From Pseudomonadota bacterium (GTDB lineage Bacteria > Pseudomonadota > Alphaproteobacteria > Rhizobiales > Xanthobacteraceae), in the NCBI GenBank assembly GCA_021779635.1, contig JAJYAH010000386.1, positions 1 to 6,787 on the forward strand: 6,787 nt of DNA. The letters are read 5' to 3'. The notes under the pieces are model-generated. The model was given only the letters and a program-made list of their open reading frames with translations. It had not been told where the DNA came from and searched no databases. The translations under genes and the position numbers were made by a program. Every line of letters starts with the position of its first letter. Position 1 is the first letter of the stretch. Below are positions 1 to 4,609 of the stretch, piece by piece.

Positions 1-133
1 GCGAGCGTAGCACCAGCGCATGCAGCGAGGCCTGCGGCGCGTGGTCGTCGGTGTAGCGGCCCTTGCCGCGAATGAGCGCATCGTCTTCCTTGCGCAGGAC
101 GCTTTGACCGACGCCGAATTTAATGGGAGCCAT
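1..133 (-). CDS. Xanthine dehydrogenase/CO dehydrogenase family molybdopterin-binding large subunit, N-terminal fragment
   Basis: Only the first 44 codons are in the window and the gene runs off the left edge. The translation begins MAPIKFGVGQSVLRKEDDAL and continues with a G-K-G-R-Y-T-D-D stretch at about residues 23-30. The pattern G-x-x-x-x-R-x-E-D-x-x-x-x-x-G-x-G-x-Y-x-D-D is the usual opening of large subunits of the CoxL/xanthine dehydrogenase type, which carry the molybdenum cofactor and hydroxylate substrates such as CO, purines, aldehydes or aromatics. The substrate cannot be told from this piece. Two consecutive ATG codons (134-136 and 131-133) are possible starts. GGAG at 139-142 lies 5 bases from the second and only 2 from the first, so 133 is preferred. 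The gene follows murJ on the same strand after 127 bases, enough room for its own promoter, and it has no obvious functional link to the envelope genes. Family is fairly sure, specificity unknown. Confidence 0.8.
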   Translation of the reverse strand, partial: MAPIKFGVGQSVLRKEDDALIRGKGRYTDDHAPQASLHALVLRS

Positions 134-138
134 CATAT

Positions 139-142
139 CTCC
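139..142 (-). promoter_or_regulatory. Ribosome binding site GGAG that decides between two adjacent ATG codons
   Basis: On the minus strand GGAG is followed by ATATG and then ATG. The 5-base spacing fits the second ATG (133-131); the first ATG (136-134) would be only 2 bases away. The second is therefore the better start for the molybdenum hydroxylase subunit. Confidence 0.55.
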
Positions 143-260
143 GATTGCAGGTCCGATTTTGCGCCATATTGCAGCGGATCGGGTGGAAGCGCAAACGGCT
201 TTAGCTGCTCATCGGGGCTTTCGTTTTGCGAAGCCGGCCCGCATGCGTTTTGACATCAGC

Positions 261-1805
261 TTAGCGCGGCAATGGCCGATCGCGGACCAGCGAAAATATC
301 CATCCCCTGCCGAACAGCAGCAGAATCGTAAAACCATAAACGAACGCCCCGACCGCCATCAGCCATACCAGCGAGATCTCGTCGCGGAACGCGCTCAATT
401 GGGCGAACTCAATCGCCGCAAATTTGGCGGCAAGCCAAAACGCCGCGGAGAGCACGGCGCCGCAAACCACGAACTTGACCAGCGATCGCATCAGCCCCTT
501 GTCGAGATCGAGGTACCCGGCCCGTACCGCAAAACCGAGCACCAGCAGAAGATTGATCCAGGCGCCGACTGCCGTCGCCAGCGCAAGCCCGATCTGCGCC
601 AGCGGCCCCATCAGCAAAACCTTCAGGAGCACGTTGACGGTGAGACCGGTCAGCGATGCTTTCACCGGCGTAGCGGTGTCCTTGCGGGCGTAGAATGTCG
701 CGACCGCGCTGCGGATCGTCACGAACGGAATCAGACCGACCGCGTAGGCGGCAAGCGTAGCGGCGGCCGCCGCCGCATCGGCCTTGGTGAACGCGCCGCG
801 TGCGAACATCGCGCGCATGATCACATCGGGCACGGTGATAAACGCGGCGACGAACGGCACCGTCGCCAGCAGAGTGAACTCGAAGGCACGGCGCTGCGAG
901 GCTGCGGCACCGGCATCGTCGCCGGCCGTAATCCGCCGCGACATTTCCGGCAGCAGCACGGTGCCGATCGCAATGCCGATGACGCCGATCGGCAATTGAT
1001 AGAGCCGCTCGGCATAGTACAGCGCCGACAGCGCGCCGGCGGGCAGGAACGTCGCGATGATGGTGTCGGCGAAGATCGCGACCTGCGTGCCCATCGAACC
1101 CAGGGTCGCCGGGCCGACCGCGCGGAAAAAGGCGCGCACGTCCTCATCCAGCCGCAACGGCGCAAAGCGCGGCAGGCCGCCATGGCGGGCCAGATCGCCG
1201 GCGAGCAGGAAATATTGCAGGAAGCCCGAGATCAATACCCCCCACGCCGCGGCGTGGCCGGGGCTGGGAAAGAATGCCGCCAGCGCCAGCGTCGCCATCA
1301 TCGAGATATTGAGAAAGATCGACGCGGCGGCAGCACTGGCGAAGCGGTGCATGACGTTGAGCATGCCGCCATAGAGCGTCACCAGCGTGATCAGCAGCAA
1401 ATAGGGAAAGGTGATCCGGGTCAGTTCGATCGCAAGCCGGCGCTGCTCGGGCTCATCGGTAAAGCCCGGCGCAAGGATGCTCATCGCCTGCGGCATGAAC
1501 AGCAACGCCACCACCAGCAGCACGATCTGCGAGGCGAACAGCAAGGTAAAGATGCGGTTGGCGAACAGCCGCGCCGACGTCTCGCCGCCGTCGCCCTGAA
1601 CATGGGCATAGGCCGGAATGAAGGCCGCGTTGAAGGCGCCCTCGGCGAAAATCGCACGAAAATTGTTCGGCAGCCGCAGCGCCACGAAAAACGCATCCGC
1701 CACCGGCCCGGCGCCGAGGATGGCCGCGAGCATGATGTCGCGCGCAAAGCCCGTCAGCCGCGAAAGGAGCGTATAACCGCCAACGGTGAAAATACGACCG
1801 AGCAT
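261..1805 (-). CDS. murJ: Lipid II flippase MurJ (MviN family)
   Basis: A 514-residue polytopic inner-membrane protein of the MOP exporter superfamily that moves undecaprenyl-linked lipid II to the periplasmic face for peptidoglycan synthesis. E. coli MurJ is 511 residues with 14 membrane helices, and this sequence is hydrophobic to match. The N-terminal signature LSRLTGFARD, then DAFFVALRLPNNFR and IFAEGAFNAAF, aligns with E. coli MurJ at an offset of two. Arg16, Arg22, Asp37 and Arg50 correspond to Arg18, Arg24, Asp39 and Arg52, charged residues reported as important for function. The later ALYYAERLYQLPIG block (Glu266-Arg267) matches the conserved acidic-Arg pair near E. coli Arg270, followed by GTVLLPEMSR. 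The protein is full length with no frameshift. The ATG at 1805 has only a weak purine-rich leader (AGAAGCGGCGG), but the family N-terminus begins exactly here. It lies 145 bases downstream of gnnB, with palindromic repeats between. A hairpin ends 12 bases before the start codon and could affect expression. Confidence 0.96.
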   Translation of the reverse strand: MLGRIFTVGGYTLLSRLTGFARDIMLAAILGAGPVADAFFVALRLPNNFRAIFAEGAFNAAFIPAYAHVQGDGGETSARLFANRIFTLLFASQIVLLVVALLFMPQAMSILAPGFTDEPEQRRLAIELTRITFPYLLLITLVTLYGGMLNVMHRFASAAAASIFLNISMMATLALAAFFPSPGHAAAWGVLISGFLQYFLLAGDLARHGGLPRFAPLRLDEDVRAFFRAVGPATLGSMGTQVAIFADTIIATFLPAGALSALYYAERLYQLPIGVIGIAIGTVLLPEMSRRITAGDDAGAAASQRRAFEFTLLATVPFVAAFITVPDVIMRAMFARGAFTKADAAAAAATLAAYAVGLIPFVTIRSAVATFYARKDTATPVKASLTGLTVNVLLKVLLMGPLAQIGLALATAVGAWINLLLVLGFAVRAGYLDLDKGLMRSLVKFVVCGAVLSAAFWLAAKFAAIEFAQLSAFRDEISLVWLMAVGAFVYGFTILLLFGRGWIFSLVRDRPLPR

Positions 1806-1817
1806 CCGCCGCTTCTA

Positions 1818-1855
1818 GCGCATATTCGGTTCCGATTGCATCGGAACCGAAGCGC
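1818..1855. repeat. Perfect 12-bp inverted repeat hairpin just upstream of murJ
   Basis: TTCGGTTCCGAT (1825-1836) and ATCGGAACCGAA (1840-1851) are perfect inverted copies separated by TGC. An outer GCGC/GCGC pair (1818-1821 and 1852-1855) extends the stem past a 3-base bulge. Neither strand has a T tract after the stem, so it does not look like a classical intrinsic terminator. It is probably the distal half of a dispersed palindromic intergenic element together with the hairpin at 1873-1916. In the murJ transcript the stem would end 12 bases before the start codon. Confidence 0.75.
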
Positions 1856-1872
1856 CATCGTTCTATTTTGAC

Positions 1873-1916
1873 GCGTTTTCTTCACGCGAACCGGTATCCA
1901 CTTCGCGCGAAAACGC
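1873..1916. repeat. Dispersed REP-like palindromic element between gnnB and murJ
   Basis: The outer arms GCGTTTTC (1873-1880) and GAAAACGC (1909-1916) pair over 8 bp. The inner arms CGCGAA (1885-1890) and TTCGCG (1902-1907) pair over 6 bp around the loop CCGGTATCCAC, with a TTCA/C internal bulge. The sequence around ACGCGAACCGGT and TCCACTTCG followed by GAAAACGCT is a motif I recognise as a very common short intergenic repeat in Bradyrhizobium and relatives. Family membership is from memory. The inverted-repeat structure is directly visible. There is no ORF in it. Confidence 0.65.
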
Positions 1917-1950
1917 TATGGTCAAGCGGCCGCGCTTCAAAACGGCGAAA

Positions 1951-3102
1951 TCATGCGCCGAGCGCGCCACGCACAGCCTTGATGATTCGCTCCTGGGTCG
2001 GCTCGTCGAGATAGGCATGCATCGGCAGGCTGATGACATCTTCCGAAAGCTTCTCGCTGACGGGCAAGCCGCCAGCCGCGACCGGGAAATTCCGATAGGC
2101 GGTCTGCTGATGCATCGATTTCGGGTAATAGATCGCGGTCGGAATGCCCTGCGCCTTCAGCGCCGCCGCGAAGCCGTCGCGCTCGACGCCGTGGGGCAGC
2201 CGAATGGTGTATTGCGCCCAAACCGAGGTGCATCCGCTGGCGAGGCGCGGAACGGACACCACATTGCCGAGGCCGCGCGCATAGCGTTCGGCGACCTTGT
2301 TGCGCACGGCGATTTCGTCCTCGAAGATCTTCAGCTTCTCGATCAGGATCGCCGCCTGCATGGTATCGAGCCGCGCCGTCAGCCCGAGGCGGACATTGTC
2401 GTATTTATCCGATCCCTGGCCGTGGACGCGAACGCTGCGCAGATCGGCGGCGAGCGCTGCATCGTCGGTGAATATCGCGCCGCCATCGCCGAAGCATCCG
2501 AGCGGCTTGGCCGGGAAAAAGCTGGTCGCGGTGGCAAGGCCGATGGTGCCGAGGCGCCGGCCTTTGTAGATTGCTCCGAAGCCCTGCGCCGCGTCGTCCA
2601 GAACAAACATTCCCTCGGCTTCGGCGATCGCCGCGACCGCATCGTGATCGGCGGGCTGCCCGAACAGATCGACCGGAATGATCGCTCTCGGCTTGAGCCC
2701 GCGCTTCCTGGCGACCGCGATCCCGTCTTTCAACGACGCAGGATCGATATTGAACGTCGCCTCATCGACATCGACGAAGACCGGCGTGGCGCCAAGAAGC
2801 GCCACCACCTCTCCGGTCGCGCAGAACGTAAAGGTCGGGCAGATCACGGCGTCGCCCGGGCCAATCTTCTTTGCCATCAGCACCATCAGCAGCGCGTCGG
2901 TGCCGCTCGCGCAGGCGATCACGTGTTTCGCGCCGCTAAAGGCCGCAAGGTCCGCTTCCAGTCGCGCCACTTCCGGCCCGTTGATGAACTGGCAATGCGT
3001 CAACACGCCGGCGACCGCATCGTCGATGCGCTTGCCGAGACGGTGACGTTGCTCGACGACGTCAATGAACGCGATAGCTTGAGCTGGCGTGTGCTGATTC
3101 AT
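1951..3102 (-). CDS. gnnB: DegT/DnrJ/EryC1-family PLP sugar aminotransferase, probable UDP-3-keto-GlcNAc aminotransferase GnnB
   Basis: A 383-residue cytoplasmic PLP-dependent aminotransferase of fold type I that converts a keto group on a nucleotide sugar to an amine, usually with glutamate as donor. Visible family motifs are CASGTDAL with Ser66-Gly67-Thr68 (cofactor phosphate), FTFCATGE after residue 90, VLDDAAQGFG with Asp170 (pyridine nitrogen) and Gln173, and SFFPAKPLGCFGDGGA with Lys199 as the Schiff-base lysine. The C-terminal part has IPTAIYYPKSMHQQ and SLPMHAYL, typical of DegT proteins acting on UDP-sugars. The frame stays open to an ATG at 3201, but that would overlap gnnA. The ATG at 3102 has AGAGGA 4 bases upstream and gives the usual family length. 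It follows gnnA by 26 bases, so the two are probably cotranscribed and act in sequence. GnnB is preferred over WbpE/WlbC-type enzymes because of the GnnA-like partner and because no N-acetyltransferase gene follows. Family certain, substrate inferred. Confidence 0.85.
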   Translation of the reverse strand: MNQHTPAQAIAFIDVVEQRHRLGKRIDDAVAGVLTHCQFINGPEVARLEADLAAFSGAKHVIACASGTDALLMVLMAKKIGPGDAVICPTFTFCATGEVVALLGATPVFVDVDEATFNIDPASLKDGIAVARKRGLKPRAIIPVDLFGQPADHDAVAAIAEAEGMFVLDDAAQGFGAIYKGRRLGTIGLATATSFFPAKPLGCFGDGGAIFTDDAALAADLRSVRVHGQGSDKYDNVRLGLTARLDTMQAAILIEKLKIFEDEIAVRNKVAERYARGLGNVVSVPRLASGCTSVWAQYTIRLPHGVERDGFAAALKAQGIPTAIYYPKSMHQQTAYRNFPVAAGGLPVSEKLSEDVISLPMHAYLDEPTQERIIKAVRGALGA

Positions 3103-3106
3103 GCAA

Positions 3107-3112
3107 TCCTCT
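3107..3112 (-). promoter_or_regulatory. Ribosome binding site AGAGGA that fixes the gnnB start
   Basis: AGAGGA lies 4 bases upstream of the ATG at 3102 (minus strand), inside the 26-base gap after the gnnA stop codon. It supports 3102 as the start and rejects the longer in-frame reading from 3201, whose extra 33 residues (MPGNAREAGRQ...) are basic and do not look like an aminotransferase N-terminus. Confidence 0.7.
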
Positions 3113-3128
3113 GAAGAAGTAGATAAGG

Positions 3129-4148
3129 TCAGCCGACGACGCGGCGCGGCCCTTTGCGGGCGGAAGAGCTGGCGGCCGGCTTCGCGGGCGTTTCCAGGCA
3201 ACGGATCGCAATTTCGAGGCTCGCCACGCCCTCCTCACCGGTTACCGCGGACGCGCCACCGGCGCGGACGGCCGCGAGGAACGCGATCAATTCGGCGCGC
3301 AGCGGCTCATCATGGCCGACCGGAAGATGACGCATCGAATAGCTGCCGTCCGGCTTGAAACCGAAGCACTCGGTGACCTGGCGGGTGAGAAGGTCGCCCA
3401 TGACGTACTTGCCGCGGGTGGCGACGGTGACGTTGCGCGCCTTGAACGGGGTCAGCCAGTTGGTGTTGATATGCGCAAGCACGCCGGAAGCGGTGCGGAA
3501 CTGCAGCAGCGCGATATCCTCGCGTTCGGCAACGGCGCTGGAGAGCTGCGGCTGCACTTCCACGATATCCGACTCCGTGAACCAGCGGATCAGATCGATG
3601 TCGTGTACCGCAAGGTCGATGACCACACCGACGTTCGACATTCGCGGCGGGAACGGACCGACGCGGGTAATCGCGATCGAGAGGATGTCTTCGCCCGTGA
3701 TCGCCTGTTTGATAGCGGCGACGGCCGGATTGAACCGCTCGACATGCCCCACCATCAGCGTCACCCCGGCGCGGCCGGCGGCGGCGACAATGTCCTGCCC
3801 CTCCTCCACCGAGGACGCGATCGGCTTTTCCACCAGCACGTGGATGCCACGCGCGATGCAGGCCAGCGCGATTTCGTGGTGAAGATGCGTCGGCGCGGCG
3901 ATGGTCACCGCATCCACGCCTTCCGCAATCAGTTCGTCCAGGATTGCGAAGGTACGACATCCCGCCAGTTCAGTGACACGCGCCCGATGCGCCGGCAACG
4001 GATCAACGACCCCGACCAGCGCGGTGTCCGGCAAGCCGGCCAGGACACGGGCGTGATTGCTGCCCATGACGCCGGCGCCAATGACGCCGACGCGCAGCGC
4101 CCGTTTCGCCTCGGCTTTCGCGCCCGATGCGGACCCTTTGGAACTCAT
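3129..4148 (-). CDS. gnnA: Gfo/Idh/MocA-family oxidoreductase, probable UDP-N-acetylglucosamine 3-dehydrogenase GnnA
   Basis: A 339-residue NAD(P)-dependent sugar-nucleotide dehydrogenase, cytoplasmic. After a basic, Ser/Ala-rich leader of about 18 residues comes the Rossmann motif VGVIGAGVMGSNHARV (G24-x-G26-x-x-G29). Next are an acidic residue after beta-2 (VVDP, Asp49), AAPTHLHHEIA at 84-94, and the VEKPIA motif with Lys108 that defines the family. The C-terminal substrate domain opens with GHVERFNP (134-141) and contains DLAVHDIDLIRWF, with Asp178 and His182 at the expected active-site positions. This combination is seen in dehydrogenases that oxidise C3 of UDP-GlcNAc (GnnA) or UDP-GlcNAcA (WlbA/WbpB). 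GnnA makes the 3-keto sugar that GnnB aminates, supplying UDP-GlcNAc3N to LpxA for lipid A with a diaminoglucose backbone. GATGAGG lies about 8 bases before the ATG at 4148. The last 20 residues (KPAASSSARKGPRR) look like a disordered basic tail. WlbA-type O-antigen chemistry is the main alternative. Confidence 0.82.
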   Translation of the reverse strand: MSSKGSASGAKAEAKRALRVGVIGAGVMGSNHARVLAGLPDTALVGVVDPLPAHRARVTELAGCRTFAILDELIAEGVDAVTIAAPTHLHHEIALACIARGIHVLVEKPIASSVEEGQDIVAAAGRAGVTLMVGHVERFNPAVAAIKQAITGEDILSIAITRVGPFPPRMSNVGVVIDLAVHDIDLIRWFTESDIVEVQPQLSSAVAEREDIALLQFRTASGVLAHINTNWLTPFKARNVTVATRGKYVMGDLLTRQVTECFGFKPDGSYSMRHLPVGHDEPLRAELIAFLAAVRAGGASAVTGEEGVASLEIAIRCLETPAKPAASSSARKGPRRVVG

Positions 4149-4233
4149 GGTATCAGCCTCATCATCAGCCCAGTCGTCAGCCCTTGGCGATCTTGCCGCC
4201 CGGCCATCCCGGTGGTTCTCCTAGCACGTCGCC

Positions 4234-4243
4234 CCACATGTGG
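4234..4243. repeat. 10-bp perfect palindrome CCACATGTGG upstream of gnnA
   Basis: CCACATGTGG reads the same on both strands and is flanked by partly symmetrical TCGCC and CGA. It lies about 86-95 bases upstream of the gnnA start, a reasonable place for a regulator site, but a single 10-bp palindrome in GC-rich DNA may be chance. Confidence 0.3.
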
Positions 4244-4271
4244 CGAATGCCGAGAGACAATCCCGGACACG

Positions 4272-4284
4272 TTTTGAGTCAAAA
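4272..4284. repeat. 13-bp odd palindrome TTTTGAGTCAAAA in the gnnA promoter region
   Basis: TTTTGA and TCAAAA flank a central G. The site overlaps the TTGACT hexamer proposed as a gnnA -35 on the minus strand, so a dimeric regulator bound here could block or modify transcription. The regulator is unknown and the role is inference from symmetry and position only. Confidence 0.3.
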
Positions 4285-4421
4285 AATTACACAGTGTTGT
4301 CGGTCACTTAGGTTCCTGGTCTGGTCCAGCGACTGGCCTCGACGCCGCCTCCGCCGACCGATACGAACCTCATGGTCAGCGAATCGCGAGACGCTCTTCG
4401 GCAACCTGCAATGTCTTCAAC

Positions 4422-4450
4422 TTGGCGCCCCTCCCTAACGGCAATTTAAG
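4422..4450 (+). promoter_or_regulatory. Candidate sigma-70-type promoter for the peptidase gene
   Basis: TTGGCG (4422-4427) and TTTAAG (4445-4450) are separated by exactly 17 bases; each matches four of six consensus positions. Transcription would start near 4457 and give a leader of about 150 bases before the ATG at 4610. This is a pattern match only. Confidence 0.25.
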
Positions 4451-4519
4451 GTTGGGATGACATTCTCCCGGGGTATCATGCCGGCGCGATGTTGGCGATA
4501 GAATCTGCCGCGGCTCGGC

Positions 4520-4606
4520 ATGTTCGCTTCCGCAGCGCCGGGGATCGCCGAGGGTCGTTGGTCGCCGTGGAACAGGCCTGGATTCTTGTTGAGGACCAAC
4601 GACTAA
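4520..4606 (+). other. Possible 28-codon upstream reading frame in the peptidase leader
   Basis: An ATG at 4520 opens 28 codons (MFASAAPGIAEGRWS...) ending in TAA at 4604-4606. It is in the same frame as the peptidase, whose ATG follows after one GCG codon. No ribosome binding site is evident before 4520, and the peptide matches nothing I recognise. It could be a leader peptide coupling translation to the peptidase, a remnant of a longer N-terminus cut by a stop, or chance. Confidence 0.2.
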
Positions 4607-4609
4607 GCG

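Larger units (their letters stand above)
4149..4609. promoter_or_regulatory. Divergent intergenic region between gnnA and the peptidase gene
   Basis: This 461-base stretch carries no convincing gene on either strand; short frames in it have neither recognisable motifs nor good ribosome binding sites. It must hold the promoters for both divergent transcription units. An A-rich patch at about 4272-4295 stands out in otherwise GC-rich DNA. On the minus strand TTGACT (4282-4277) would be a good -35 for gnnA, but the hexamer 17 bases downstream (TGTCTC) is a poor -10, so this promoter is only suggested. On the plus strand a better-spaced candidate lies at 4422-4450. Two small palindromes (4234-4243 and 4272-4284) could be operators. 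No tRNA, riboswitch or terminator could be recognised. Confidence 0.5.

Noticed and set aside
134..260. Possible promoter (TTGCGC, 17 bases, CAATAT on the minus strand) or terminator between murJ and the molybdenum hydroxylase gene
   Set aside because: Each hexamer matches only three consensus positions, and no stem followed by a T tract is present.
123..1871. 582-codon open frame on the plus strand covering all of murJ
   Set aside because: It is antisense to a clear full-length MurJ. The translation is rich in Arg, Gln, His and Asp with no domain, as expected from the complement of GC-biased codons.
1918..3114. 398-codon plus-strand frame opposite gnnB
   Set aside because: Shadow of the aminotransferase gene. 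It has no recognisable motif and very high charge.
3103..3201. 33-residue N-terminal extension of the aminotransferase from an ATG at 3201
   Set aside because: It overlaps the end of gnnA and lacks family similarity, whereas the ATG at 3102 has a good AGAGGA ribosome binding site.
3312..4277. 321-codon plus-strand frame opposite gnnA
   Set aside because: Shadow of the dehydrogenase. The opposite strand carries all the Gfo/Idh/MocA motifs.
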